DNA of 64,000 nucleotides from positions 315,001 to 379,000 of the forward strand of contig NZ_RJUU01000001.1 in the NCBI RefSeq assembly GCF_003751445.1, read 5' to 3'. Made by a program: the position numbers and the translations under genes. Position 1 is the first letter of the stretch. Each line of letters begins with the position of its first letter. The stretch is from Streptomyces sp. 840.1. Its GTDB lineage: Bacteria > Actinomycetota > Actinomycetes > Streptomycetales > Streptomycetaceae. Below, in pieces: positions 43,907 to 53,504 of the stretch. The notes beneath the pieces are model-generated. The model searched no databases, was not told the DNA's origin, and saw only the letters and a list, made by a program, of their open reading frames with translations.

Positions 43907-45490
43907 TCACCGGCCTTCTGCGTCCGCGTGCCGAGGCGCTTCCCGGGGCGGCTGCACGCCGAGCGCGTTCTCCGCGCCCTCCGCCGCAGGCTCGCCGGCC
44001 CGTCGCAGCAGCACCACGGAGACCAGCGCGGCCACCACCATCGCCGCGGCCGCGCCCGCCGCCGCCGTGTTCAGGCCGTGGGTGAAGGCCTTGAACGCGG
44101 CGGAGAGCAGCGCCTCCCGGCCGCGTGCCGGCAGCTCTCCGGCCACGGCCACCGCGCCGCCCAGGGTCTCCCGGGCCGCGTCGGGTGCGCCCGGTGCGGC
44201 GTCGGTCATGTCGCGCCCGTAGACGACCGCGCCGAGCGAGCCGAGCAGGGCCATGCCCAGCGCGCCGCCGAGTTCCTGGCCCGATTCGAGCACGGCGGCC
44301 GCGGAGCCGGCGCGCTCGGGCGGTGCGGCGCCCAGGGCGAGTTCGTTGGCCAGGGTCATCGCGGCGACCAGGCCGCCCGCGTAGACGGCCGAGCCGGCCA
44401 GCGTCACCCGGAGCGGGGAGCCGGTCTCGATCCCGGTGAGCCAGAGGAAGCCCGCCGCCGAGACGAGGAACGCGCCGCCCATGACGTATCCGCGGTCCAG
44501 GCGTTTGGCGAGGGCTCCGGCCGCCGGCGCGGCGACGAGGACGCCGGCGGACGGCACCAGGCTCCACATCGCGGCCTCGAACGGGCTCTTGCCGAGGACG
44601 GACTGCACGTACTGCGAGAAGAAGGCGGCGAAGCCGATCGTGGCGCCCATCGCCAGCAGGTTGACGAGGACCGAACCCCCGTAGGCGCGGCGGCGCAGGA
44701 GTGCCAGGTCGACCATCGGCTCGGCGAGCCGGCCCTGGCGGCGGACGAAGAGGAGGCCGAGCACGAGGCCGGCGGCGATTCCGAGGGCGGGCAGCGGCCG
44801 GTAGCCGTGCTTGGCGAGCTCCTTGATGCCGTGGATCACCGGCAGCAGGGCGGCGAGGGAGAGCACGGCGCTCAGGACGTCGAACCGCGCCCTCACCGGG
44901 CTCCGGGACTCCGGGAGCAGTACCGGCGCGAGCACCAGAAGGAGCGCCATCGCGGGCAGGTTGATCAGGAAGACCGCGCCCCACCGGAAGTGTTCGAGGA
45001 GGATTCCGCTGACGACCGGGCCGAGTGAGATCCCGGTGGCCATCACGGTCGTCCACAGCGCGACCGCCCGGGAGCGCTGGTCGCGGTCGTGGAAGAGGTT
45101 GCGGACGAGCGCGAGCGTGGACGGCATCAGGCAGGCGCCGCCCACCCCGAGCAGCGCACGGGCCGCGATGAGGGATTCGGGGGACCGCGCGAGAGCGGCG
45201 GCGAGGGACGCGGCGGCGAAGACGACCGTGCCGGCCATCAGCACCTTCCGGCGGCCGATCCGGTCACCGAGCGCGCCCATGGTGATGAGCAGGCCGGCCA
45301 GCACGAAGCCGTACATGTCCAGGATCCACAGCTGCTGGGTGGAGCCCGGCTCCAGGTCGGCGCCGATGGCGGGCAGTGCGTAGAAGAGGATGGAGACGTC
45401 CATCGAGACGAAGAGCAGCGGCAGCATCAGCACGCCGAGTGCGGTCCATTCACGGCGGCCCGCGAGGGCGGCCGGCGGTGAGGAAGTCAT
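43907..45490 (-). CDS. MFS drug exporter, DHA2 (14-helix) type
   Basis: 527 residues with about 14 membrane helices. N-terminal marks: LGVLMLPLLFVSMDVSILFYALPAIGADL, then the motif A-like GALGDRIGRRKVLMAG and the motif C-like GISLGPVVSGILLEHFRWGAVFLINLP, all typical of QacA/SmvA-type proton antiporters. The start is ATG at 45490. It is divergent from a GntR/TetR regulator with a 138-bp shared gap, so it is probably the exporter that regulator controls. Substrates are likely cationic drugs or a natural product; not determinable here. Confidence 0.94.
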   Translation of the reverse strand: MTSSPPAALAGRREWTALGVLMLPLLFVSMDVSILFYALPAIGADLEPGSTQQLWILDMYGFVLAGLLITMGALGDRIGRRKVLMAGTVVFAAASLAAALARSPESLIAARALLGVGGACLMPSTLALVRNLFHDRDQRSRAVALWTTVMATGISLGPVVSGILLEHFRWGAVFLINLPAMALLLVLAPVLLPESRSPVRARFDVLSAVLSLAALLPVIHGIKELAKHGYRPLPALGIAAGLVLGLLFVRRQGRLAEPMVDLALLRRRAYGGSVLVNLLAMGATIGFAAFFSQYVQSVLGKSPFEAAMWSLVPSAGVLVAAPAAGALAKRLDRGYVMGGAFLVSAAGFLWLTGIETGSPLRVTLAGSAVYAGGLVAAMTLANELALGAAPPERAGSAAAVLESGQELGGALGMALLGSLGAVVYGRDMTDAAPGAPDAARETLGGAVAVAGELPARGREALLSAAFKAFTHGLNTAAAGAAAAMVVAALVSVVLLRRAGEPAAEGAENALGVQPPREAPRHADAEGR

Positions 45491-45607
45491 GCCCGGAGCA
45501 CAGCAGCGGGCCCGCGTACACCACAAACAGCGCCGTAGTGCAGGACCGCCCGCCAGGGCGGGACTTGAACGGTCCGGGCAGGTCAGAACGGTGTACGTCG
45601 TCCTGGG

Positions 45608-45619
45608 TGCACTAGTACA
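45608..45619. promoter_or_regulatory. Putative operator (near-palindrome TGCACTAGTACA)
   Basis: A 12-bp near-palindrome with one mismatched pair, centred on CTAG, ends nine bases before the regulator's GTG start. GntR regulators of the YtrA type are known to use sites with ACTAGT cores. The site is so close to the start that transcription may be leaderless. Role inferred. Confidence 0.5.
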
Positions 45620-45628
45620 GTCCGCTCC

Positions 45629-46537
45629 GTGCCGACCGAACCGCCCTACCTCAGGATCGCCGCCGAGCTGCGCCGGCGGATCGTCGCGGGTGAACTCGCC
45701 CCGGGCGAGCGGGTGCCCTCCACCCGCGCCGTCGTCCGGGAGTGGGGTGTCGCGATGGCGACGGCCACCAAGGCGCTGTCCGTGCTGCGCGCGGAGGGGC
45801 TGGTGCGGGCCGTGCCGGGGGTCGGCACCGTGGTCGCGGAGCGCGGACCCCGGCTCGCGGCCGGGGAGGGTCCGGCGCTGAACCGCGACCGGATCGTGCG
45901 CACGGCCGTCGAACTGGCCGATGCCGAGGGCCTGCCGTCGGTGTCGATGCGCCGGGTCGCCACCGTTCTGGCCACGTCCACGATGGCGCTGTACCGCCAT
46001 GTTCCGGGCAAGGCGGAGCTGGTGCGGCTGATGTCCGAGGCGGCCTTCGGCGAACGCCCGCTCGGTCCCGTACCCCGGCATTGGCGGACCGGGCTGGAAC
46101 TCGCCGCCCGCTGGCTGCGCGCGGTGTACGGGCGGCATCCGTGGATGGTCCAGGCGATGGCCTCCTTCACCCGGCCCACCGCGTCGCCGCACGCGATGAG
46201 TTACACGGAGTGGGTGCTGCGGGCCCTCAGGGGGACCGGGCTGCCTCCGCACGCCATGCTCCACACCCACCTCACCCTCTTCGCCTATGTGCAGGGGCTG
46301 GCGCTGGCGGCCGACATGGAGGCGCAGGCGCTCCAGGACACGGGACTGTCCGACGAGGAGTGGATGACGCGGAACGAGCCACAGTTCGAAGCCGTCTCGA
46401 CAGGTGGTCACTTCCCCGTTCCCCACAATCTTTTCGAACACGACGCCTTCGAGCTCGACCTCGACGTCCTCTTCGAATTCGGGCTCCGCAGGACCCTGGA
46501 CGGCATCGCGGTGATGATCGGTGAAACGTCCGCTTAA
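45629..46537 (+). CDS. Regulator with both GntR-type and TetR-type DNA-binding domains
   Basis: 302 residues. Residues about 8-75 are a GntR winged helix (IAAELRRRIVAGELAPGERVPSTRAVVREWGVAMATATKAL in parts, then GLVRAVPGVGTVV). Residues about 85-135 are a TetR-type helix-turn-helix (RDRIVRTAVELADAEGLPSVSMRRVATVLATSTMALYRHV in parts), followed by a TetR C-terminal ligand/dimer domain. Two DNA-binding domains in one chain is uncommon but recurs in actinomycetes. GTG at 45629. Divergent from the MFS exporter, so probably its repressor. Confidence 0.9.
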   Translation: MPTEPPYLRIAAELRRRIVAGELAPGERVPSTRAVVREWGVAMATATKALSVLRAEGLVRAVPGVGTVVAERGPRLAAGEGPALNRDRIVRTAVELADAEGLPSVSMRRVATVLATSTMALYRHVPGKAELVRLMSEAAFGERPLGPVPRHWRTGLELAARWLRAVYGRHPWMVQAMASFTRPTASPHAMSYTEWVLRALRGTGLPPHAMLHTHLTLFAYVQGLALAADMEAQALQDTGLSDEEWMTRNEPQFEAVSTGGHFPVPHNLFEHDAFELDLDVLFEFGLRRTLDGIAVMIGETSA

Positions 46538-46699
46538 CGAACATGACCATTACGGCAACGGACGAATTCCGGCCATCTTGTTGACGCGGTCCTGACAGGA
46601 ACACCTTTCTCCTGCCACTGTTCACCCCGTTCTGCGCACTGCCTGCTCTGCCCGGACGGCTCACCCGCCGCCGGTACCCCCCTTGCAGAAGGAGTCCGC

Positions 46700-48745
46700 G
46701 TGAGATCCACGCCCAGCCGTCGTGCCACCGCGACCGGCGCTCTGATAGCCGCAGCAGCTCTTCTGGCCACCGGAGTCCAGACCGGTACAGCCACCGCCAC
46801 ACCGGCCGGCGCGAACCGCGCCGCCGCCACCGTCGCCGCGGCATCCGCGGGCGCCGACCACGGCGCGCTGCCCAAGCAGCTCTCTCCGTCCCAGCGCGCG
46901 GAGCTGATCCGCGAAGCGAACGCGAGCAAGGCGGCCACCGCCAAGGACCTCGGTCTCGGCTCGCAGGAGAAGCTCGTCGTCCGGGACGTCATCCAGGACA
47001 ACGACGGCACCACGCACACCCGTTACGAGCGCACCTTCAGCGGCCTCCCGGTCCTCGGCGGCGACCTGATCGTCCAGGAGTCGAAGGCCGGCGCGACCGA
47101 GAGCGTCACCAAGGCGTCCAAGGCGACCACCGCCCAGCTGAAGGCCGTGGGCACGACCGCGCAGGTCGCCCCCGCGGCGGCCGAGAAGCAGGCGCTCGGC
47201 GCGGCCAAGGCCGACGGCTCGGACAGGACCACGGCCGAGAAGGCGCCCCGCAAGGTCGTCTGGATGGCGAGCGGCACACCGCAGCTCGCCTACGAGACCG
47301 TGGTCGGCGGCCTCCAGGACGACGGCACGCCCAACGCGCTGCACGTCGTCACGGACGCGAGCAGCGGCGCGAAGATCTACGAGTGGCAGGCCATCGAGAA
47401 GGGCACCGGCAACACCGAGTACAGCGGGCAGGTCACCCTCGGTACCGCCCCCTCGTACACGCTGACCGACACCGGTCGCGGCAGCCACAAGACGTACAAC
47501 CTGAACCACGGCACCTCCGGCAAGGGCACCCTCTTCTCCGGCCCGGACGACATCTGGGGTGACGGCACCCCCCAGAACGCCGAGACCGCCGCCGCCGACG
47601 CGCACTACGGCGCGGCCGAGACGTGGGACTACTACAAGAACGTCCAAGGCCGGACGGGCATCCGGGGCGACGGCGTCGGCGCGTACTCCCGCGTCCACTA
47701 CGGCAACAACTACGTCAACGCCTTCTGGGACGACAGCTGCTTCTGCATGACGTACGGCGACGGCAGCGGCAACTCCTCCCCGCTGACCGCGCTGGACGTC
47801 GCCGCGCACGAGATGACGCACGGCGTCACCTCGAACACCGCCGGTCTGGTCTACAGCGGTGAGTCCGGTGGCCTCAACGAGGCGACCAGCGACATCTTCG
47901 CCACCGCCGTGGAGTTCTACTCCAACACCGCCGCCGACCCGGGCGACTACCTCATCGGCGAGAAGATCGACATCAACGGCGACGGCACCCCGCTGCGCTA
48001 CCAGGACAAGCCGAGCAGGGACGGCGCGTCCAAGGACGCCTGGTACTCCGGCATCGGGAACGTCGACGTGCACTACTCGTCGGGCCCGGCCAACCACTTC
48101 TTCTACCTTCTCTCCGAAGGCAGCGGCGCCAAGACGATCAACGGGGTCTCGTACAACTCCCCGACCTCCGACGGTCTGCCGGTCACCGGCATCGGCCGCG
48201 ACAAGGCCGCGCTGATCTGGTTCAAGGCGCTCACCACCAAGTTCAGCTCCAACACGAACTACGCCTCCGCCCGCACGGGCACGCTCGCCGCGGCCGGTGA
48301 GCTGTACGGCACGACCAGCGCCGAGTACAAGTCCGTGGCCGACGCCTGGGCCGGCATCAACGTCGGCGCGCGTCCCGGCGGCGGCACCGACCCCGGTGGC
48401 ACGGTCTTCGAGAACACCACCGCCACGGCCATCCCGGACGCCGGCTCGGCCGTCACCAGCGCGGTCACCGTCACCGGCCGCACCGGCAACGCCCCCAGCA
48501 CCCTCAAGGTCGGCGTGGACATCACCCACACCTACCGCGGTGACCTGGTCATCGACCTCGTCGCCCCGGACGGCACCGCCTACCGGCTGAAGAACTCCTC
48601 CTCGTCCGACTCGGCGGACAACGTCCAGACCACGTACACGGTCAACGCCTCCTCGGAGGTGGCGAACGGGGTCTGGAAGCTGAAGGTCCAGGACGTCTAC
48701 TCGGGTGACACGGGGAAGATCAACAGCTTCAAGCTGACCTTCTGA
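46700..48745 (+). CDS. Secreted M4-family neutral zinc metalloprotease with P-domain
   Basis: 681 residues. Signal peptide (RSTPSRRATATGALIAAAAL, cut near an Ala-rich site around residue 35), a thermolysin-type propeptide (FTP/PepSY, to about residue 220), then the catalytic domain with His370-Glu371-Met-Thr-His374 and the third zinc ligand Glu in GGLNEATSD near residue 394. HYSSGPANHFFYLL is the usual later block. The last 115 residues are a proprotein-convertase P-domain (TGRTGNAPSTLKVGVDITHT region). GTG at 46700 follows GAAGGAG. Exported, self-activating protease for protein nutrition or development. Confidence 0.96.
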   Translation: MRSTPSRRATATGALIAAAALLATGVQTGTATATPAGANRAAATVAAASAGADHGALPKQLSPSQRAELIREANASKAATAKDLGLGSQEKLVVRDVIQDNDGTTHTRYERTFSGLPVLGGDLIVQESKAGATESVTKASKATTAQLKAVGTTAQVAPAAAEKQALGAAKADGSDRTTAEKAPRKVVWMASGTPQLAYETVVGGLQDDGTPNALHVVTDASSGAKIYEWQAIEKGTGNTEYSGQVTLGTAPSYTLTDTGRGSHKTYNLNHGTSGKGTLFSGPDDIWGDGTPQNAETAAADAHYGAAETWDYYKNVQGRTGIRGDGVGAYSRVHYGNNYVNAFWDDSCFCMTYGDGSGNSSPLTALDVAAHEMTHGVTSNTAGLVYSGESGGLNEATSDIFATAVEFYSNTAADPGDYLIGEKIDINGDGTPLRYQDKPSRDGASKDAWYSGIGNVDVHYSSGPANHFFYLLSEGSGAKTINGVSYNSPTSDGLPVTGIGRDKAALIWFKALTTKFSSNTNYASARTGTLAAAGELYGTTSAEYKSVADAWAGINVGARPGGGTDPGGTVFENTTATAIPDAGSAVTSAVTVTGRTGNAPSTLKVGVDITHTYRGDLVIDLVAPDGTAYRLKNSSSSDSADNVQTTYTVNASSEVANGVWKLKVQDVYSGDTGKINSFKLTF

Positions 48746-48792
48746 ACCCGGCCGCACCGCGGCTGACACAGCGCGGCTGACACACCGGCATC

Positions 48793-48826
48793 CCGCCCGG
48801 GAGGAGTACCCACTCCTCCCGGGCGG
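48793..48826. terminator. Perfect 15-bp bidirectional hairpin
   Basis: CCGCCCGGGAGGAGT (48793-48807), loop ACCC, exact complement at 48812-48826, between the convergent metalloprotease and alginate-lyase-like genes. Confidence 0.9.
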
Positions 48827-48834
48827 CTCCGTGC

Positions 48835-50052
48835 TCAGCCGGGGTTGTTCGCGTGGGTCAGCGTCTCCCAGGCGACGAACAGGTTGTCGGTCCCGGCGGG
48901 CCTGCGCTGTTCGGTGAGCGTCTGGGTGTTGGTCATCGCGATGCCCATCCGGTTGTGCAGCGCGTTGAACCCGACCTCGGTGACCGGCCCGAGGTTGTCC
49001 TTGAGCGATCCGCCGCACAACGACGAGGGAACGGCCGCCCCCAGCTGGTACTTGGCGTGCAGCCCCAGCGCGTGACGCAGCCGGTCCGCGATCTCCGGGT
49101 AGAGGTCCTGCCCCTGGATGCGGCTGGTCTCGGCGATGTGCGAGATGGCCGAGAGGCCGTAGCCGGTGTGGGTGAGGTCGCGGCAGGTCTCCTGGGAGAG
49201 CCCGTCCATGAAGGTCGACTGGCCCTGCCAGTAGTTGATGATCTTGTCGCGCGTGTCGAGACCGCTGCCGGGCGCGGCCTTGGGCAGCGCCCCGTCCGAG
49301 GTCAGATAGATGTAGGCGGGAACACGGCCGCGGAACTTGGCCACCGCCTTGTCGTACGAGGTGCGGTCCTCCAGGAAGACCGAGATGCCGATGGCGGCCT
49401 CGGTCATGCTCAGTTCCCAGTTCCCGTTGCTGTTCGAGCCGTTGATGACCTTGGGCAGGTAGACGTTGCGCAGCATGGTGGCGAACCGGCCGGAGTTCGG
49501 CCAGCTGCTGTACGTGTACTTGATGATCTCGGCGGCACGCGGCCAGGAGGAGCCGGCCCAGCCGGTCTGCAGCGGGGCGTTGCTGTTGGTGTGGTCCTTG
49601 ATCACGGCCGACCAGGCGTCCATGAGCTCGACGGCCTTGGCGGCGTAGCGGCTGTCCTGAGTGATGTACCAGGCCAGCGAGAGGGTGTACGCGGCTATCG
49701 CGTCCTCGCGCTCGTCGGTGCAGCCGTAGTTGGGGTTGGAGTACGAGCCGCACTCCACGACGGCCCTGGGCTTGGCCGTGCGGGTGAGCGAGGCGTACTT
49801 GCTCGCCATCATCTGGTCGTACGCGCCCTTCCAGGGCTGCGCGCCCGCCCGCACCTTCTCGCGTACGAAGTCCAGCTGCGGGCGGCTGACGAGTACGCCG
49901 GGGTGGGTGAAGGCGGCGGGGGCCGCGACCGCCGCCGGGGCCGGGTCGGGGGCGGCCCGGCCGGCCGGGGCGGGGGCCATGGAGAAGCCGGTGAGCAGTG
50001 CCGAGAGAGCGGTGGCGAGGCCGAGGCCGCGCCCGATGGTTCCGGTGCGCAT
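48835..50052 (-). CDS. Secreted alginate-lyase-family protein
   Basis: 405 residues. A signal peptide (residues 1 to about 33, Ala/Pro-rich before and after the cut) precedes an alpha-helical (alpha/alpha toroid) lyase domain. Family marks include HPGVLVSRPQLDFVREKVRAG, NGNWELSMTEAAIGISVFLED (residues about 215-235) and the later ETCRDLTHTGYGLSAISHIAE with a His-rich active-site look. It may cleave an acidic polysaccharide by beta-elimination; true alginate use is not shown. ATG at 50052 follows GGAAGG. It is convergent with the M4 protease and downstream of the glgP terminator. Confidence 0.85.
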   Translation of the reverse strand: MRTGTIGRGLGLATALSALLTGFSMAPAPAGRAAPDPAPAAVAAPAAFTHPGVLVSRPQLDFVREKVRAGAQPWKGAYDQMMASKYASLTRTAKPRAVVECGSYSNPNYGCTDEREDAIAAYTLSLAWYITQDSRYAAKAVELMDAWSAVIKDHTNSNAPLQTGWAGSSWPRAAEIIKYTYSSWPNSGRFATMLRNVYLPKVINGSNSNGNWELSMTEAAIGISVFLEDRTSYDKAVAKFRGRVPAYIYLTSDGALPKAAPGSGLDTRDKIINYWQGQSTFMDGLSQETCRDLTHTGYGLSAISHIAETSRIQGQDLYPEIADRLRHALGLHAKYQLGAAVPSSLCGGSLKDNLGPVTEVGFNALHNRMGIAMTNTQTLTEQRRPAGTDNLFVAWETLTHANNPG

Positions 50053-50206
50053 GTGGGGGTGCCTTCCGGTGCGGGGGAGGTCCGGCAACTCGGCCCGAGA
50101 GCAACGGAGTTCATACACATGAACCCTGAGCCGAGTTGTGAACCCTGCGATGAGTGAGGAACTTAAAGGCATCGCATGAACACGTCAAGCACATGTGTTC
50201 AGAAGA

Positions 50207-50245
50207 CGAAGGGCCCGGCACCGTGGATCGGTACCGGGCCCTTCG
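50207..50245 (-). terminator. 16-bp hairpin terminator of glgP
   Basis: Bases 50207-50222 pair with 50230-50245 around a 7-base loop, 23 bases past the glgP stop. The single mismatch (C19/A33 within the repeat, plus strand) becomes a G-U pair in the minus transcript, which supports action on glgP mRNA. Confidence 0.85.
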
Positions 50246-50267
50246 CGTGGGGCGGGAGAACGCGACG

Positions 50268-52871
50268 TCAGCGCATCAGCAGACCCGCGCCCTCACCCGT
50301 GGCCCCCGTCGGCTGCGCGACCAGGCCGAGTTCGGCCCCGTCGGCCAGCAGCCGGTGGGCGGGCAGCACCCGGACCGTGTAGCCGTAGGGGCCCGTGCGG
50401 TCGAGCGCGAGCGGGCCGTCGTACAGCCAGCGCCCCTCCAGGTCCTGGCCCCCGGCCGGCTTCAGCGGGAAGATCTGGGCGTCCGTGATGGCGTCCGCCG
50501 CGTCCACCCGGCCGGCCACCGCCTGCACCTCCACGTCGTCCGGCTCCAGCGCCCCGAGCGTGATCCGAACCCGCAGCGCCAGCGTCGAACCGAGCTCCGC
50601 CGAGCCGCCCGCCCCGGTGGGCGTCACCGCCTCGACATGGTCGACCGCCACCCGGGGCCAGGCCGCCCGGACCCGGGACTTCCAGTCGGCCAGCTCCCGG
50701 GCGGTGGTGGCGTCGAGGGCGCGCTGGGCGAGCGCGGCGGGGGCGTACAGCCGCTCCACGTACTCACGCACCATGCGCCCCGCGAGGACCTTGGGGCCCA
50801 GGGTGCCCAGGGTGCGGCGGACCATCTCGATCCAGCGGTCCGGGAGACCCTCGCCGCCGTGGTCGTAGAAGCGCGGGGCGACCCGGTCCTCGATCAGCTC
50901 GTAGAGCGCGTTGGCCTCCAGGTCGTCACGCCGGTCCTCGTCCGTGGCGGAGCCGTCGGCCGTCGGGATCGCCCAGCCGAAGTCGGGCTCGAACCATTCG
51001 TCCCACCAGCCGTCCAGGACCGACAGGTTGAGGCAGCCGTTGAGCGCCGCCTTCATCCCGCTCGTACCGCAAGCCTCCAGCGGGCGCAGCGGGTTGTTCA
51101 GCCAGACATCGCAGCCCGGGTAGAGCTTCTGGGCCATCCCCATCCCGTAGTCGGGGAGGAAGACGATGCGGTGGCGCACCCGGGGGTCGTCCGCGAACCG
51201 GACCAGCTCCTGGACCAGCCGCTTCCCGCTGTCGTCGGCCGGATGCGCCTTGCCCGCGACGACGATCTGGATCGGCCGCTCCGGGTGGAGGAGCAGCCCG
51301 CGCAGCCGGTCGCGGTCGCGCAGCATCAGCGTCAGCCGCTTGTACGAGGGCACCCGGCGGGCGAAGCCGATCGTCAGCACGTCGGGGTCCAGCACGCCGT
51401 CGATCCAGCCGAGCTCGGCGGCCTCCGCGCCCCGGGTGCGCCAGGAGGCGCGCAGCCGCTCCCGCACCTCGGTCACCAGTTGCTCGCGCAGTGTCCGGCG
51501 CACGTCCCAGAGCTGCCGGTCGGGGATCTGGGCGGCGGAGTCCCACCGGCCGGGGGCGGCGCCGGAGTCGGTGCGCAGCCGGTAGATCTCGGGGGCGACC
51601 CAGGTGGGTGCGTGGACCCCGTTGGTCACGGAGGTGATCGGCACCTCGGGGGCGTCGAACCCCGGCCAGAGCCCGGCGAACATCTCCCGGCTGACGGCCC
51701 CGTGCAGGGTGGAGACCCCGTTGGCGCGCTGGGCGAGCCGCAGGCCCATCACCGCCATGTTGAAGACGCCGGGGTCGCCGCCCCCGTACGTCTCGGCGCC
51801 CAGGTCCAGGACGCGTTCGGCGGGGACGCCGGGCAGTTCCCCGTCGTCGCCGAAGTGCCGGGCGACGAGTTCGCGGTCGAAACGGTCGATCCCGGCCGGC
51901 ACCGGGGTGTGGGTGGTGAAGACGGTGCCCGCCCGTACGGACTCCACCGCGGAGGCGAAGTCCAGGCCGTCGCCGGCGAGCTCCCGGATGCGCTCCAGGC
52001 CCAGGAAGCCGGCGTGGCCCTCGTTGGTGTGGAACACCTCGGGCGCCGGGTGGCCGGTGAGCCGGCAGTAGCTGCGTACGGCGCGCACGCCGCCGATGCC
52101 CAGCAGTATTTCCTGCAGCAGCCGGTGCTCGCTGCCGCCGCCGTACAGCCGGTCGGTGACCTCGCGTTCGCCGGGGGCGTTGCCCTCCACGTCGGAGTCG
52201 AGCATGAGCAGCGGGACCCGGCCGACCTGCGCCTGCCAGATGTGGGCGCGCAGCGAGCGGCCGCCGGGCAGCGCCAGGACCACCTCGCTCGGTGCCCCGT
52301 CGGCTTCGCGCAGCAGGGTGAGCGGCAGCTCGTTGGGGTCGAGGACGGGGTAGTGCTCCTGCTGCCAGCCGTCCCTGGACAGGCTCTGGCGGAAGTAGCC
52401 GTGGCGGTAGAGGAGGCCGACGCCGACCAGGGGGACGCCCAGGTCGCTGGCGGCCTTGAGGTGGTCGCCGGCGAGGATGCCGAGCCCGCCGGAGTACTGG
52501 GGCAGGGCCGCGGTGACCCCGAACTCGGGTGAGAAGTAGGCGATGGCGGCGGGCAGCGCGACGCCCTGCGCCACCTGCTCCTGGTACCACCTGGGGCCCT
52601 GGAGGTAGTCCTGGAGGCCGGCGGACACCTCGGCCAGCCGGTGGAGGAACTCCTCGTCCCGGGCCAGTTCGGCGAGCCGGCCGGCGGAGACGGCACCGAG
52701 CAGGCGCACGGGGTCGCCGTCCGCGGTCCGGCCGGCCACCGGATCGACGGCCTGGAAGAGCTCACGGGTCTCGGTGTGCCAGGACCAGCGCAGGTTGCGG
52801 GCGAGGTCGCTGAGCGGTCGAAGGAGGTCGGGGAGGACGGGACGCACGGTGAATCGACGAATGGCCTGCAC
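50268..52871 (-). CDS. glgP: Alpha-glucan (glycogen/maltodextrin) phosphorylase
   Basis: 867 residues, GT35, cytoplasmic. Releases glucose-1-phosphate from non-reducing ends of glycogen. The PLP-binding lysine is Lys607 in ACGTSGMKAALNG. Other marks: HTNEGHAGFLGLERI, TSVTNGVHAPTWV, VWLNNPLRPLEACG. It has the extra N-terminal domain (DUF3417-like, RPLSDLARNLRWSWHTET) of the actinobacterial branch. GTG at 52871, with AAAGGTGG upstream, is preferred over GTG at 52880. It is divergent from the glgE operon, with a 633-bp gap between them, so degradation and the GlgE route sit side by side. Confidence 0.96.
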   Translation of the reverse strand: MQAIRRFTVRPVLPDLLRPLSDLARNLRWSWHTETRELFQAVDPVAGRTADGDPVRLLGAVSAGRLAELARDEEFLHRLAEVSAGLQDYLQGPRWYQEQVAQGVALPAAIAYFSPEFGVTAALPQYSGGLGILAGDHLKAASDLGVPLVGVGLLYRHGYFRQSLSRDGWQQEHYPVLDPNELPLTLLREADGAPSEVVLALPGGRSLRAHIWQAQVGRVPLLMLDSDVEGNAPGEREVTDRLYGGGSEHRLLQEILLGIGGVRAVRSYCRLTGHPAPEVFHTNEGHAGFLGLERIRELAGDGLDFASAVESVRAGTVFTTHTPVPAGIDRFDRELVARHFGDDGELPGVPAERVLDLGAETYGGGDPGVFNMAVMGLRLAQRANGVSTLHGAVSREMFAGLWPGFDAPEVPITSVTNGVHAPTWVAPEIYRLRTDSGAAPGRWDSAAQIPDRQLWDVRRTLREQLVTEVRERLRASWRTRGAEAAELGWIDGVLDPDVLTIGFARRVPSYKRLTLMLRDRDRLRGLLLHPERPIQIVVAGKAHPADDSGKRLVQELVRFADDPRVRHRIVFLPDYGMGMAQKLYPGCDVWLNNPLRPLEACGTSGMKAALNGCLNLSVLDGWWDEWFEPDFGWAIPTADGSATDEDRRDDLEANALYELIEDRVAPRFYDHGGEGLPDRWIEMVRRTLGTLGPKVLAGRMVREYVERLYAPAALAQRALDATTARELADWKSRVRAAWPRVAVDHVEAVTPTGAGGSAELGSTLALRVRITLGALEPDDVEVQAVAGRVDAADAITDAQIFPLKPAGGQDLEGRWLYDGPLALDRTGPYGYTVRVLPAHRLLADGAELGLVAQPTGATGEGAGLLMR

Positions 52872-53504
52872 GTATTCCACCTTTACAGGGGACGTCCGGA
52901 TCCGAGGGGACGCACCACGCTGTGCGCCGCTCCGTCACCCTCGACGTTAGCCGGGCGCGGCACTCGGCAACCACGGCGCACGGCCGTCCGGCGGCGTGCG
53001 ACCCCGCTCGCTCCGACCGCCCCTTCCGCTCCGCGCGCCCGTGCACCGCCAGCCACGTGACATGAATCCAGGCACTTCCGTCACAGAGGTTATGGCCGAT
53101 TCCTTCACCTCATGCGGCCTTGTGGGCCTTCGCCCCACAGGGAAGGCTTCCCAGTGGCGCCAGCCGTCCCCGCGTGCGCCGGCTTTCCGCAACCCCGCGC
53201 ATGCGCGGCGGAGCCCGGCGCATTCGGACCGTTACAGATACGCCCGAGTAGTTAACAAACCACCGGATTGGCCCACCGGCATCCGTGGGAAGGCTTCTCC
53301 GGTACCCGGAACGAATGCGGTCGGATGACAGTTCAAGGCGATCCGGCTCGGACCACGCAGCCGGTTCATCCGCCGTTCGGCGGCAATCCGCCCACGGTTC
53401 GTATGCAATCGGTGCGGCCCGTGCGCATTCGGTCCACACCCGTGCACCACACCCGCGACCCATGCATTCGAGTGCCATTCGAGTGAACGCGGACAGGAGC
53501 GGCC
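52872..53504. promoter_or_regulatory. 633-bp divergent control region between glgP and glgE
   Basis: No gene seen. The region carries repeated CATTCG hexamers: CATTCGAGTG twice at 53465-53474 and 53476-53485 (11-bp period), GCGCATTCGGACC near 53218 and GCGCATTCGGTCC near 53423, and the reverse CGAATG near 53313. The pair next to glgE lies 20-40 bases before its ATG. A shared operator is plausible. Clear -35/-10 pairs were not found. Confidence 0.5.

Noticed and set aside
46661..50104. Over 1100-codon open frame on the minus strand across the metalloprotease gene
   Set aside because: It overlaps a real alginate-lyase-like gene in another frame and the M4 protease on the other strand. Composition is low complexity, with no domain pattern.
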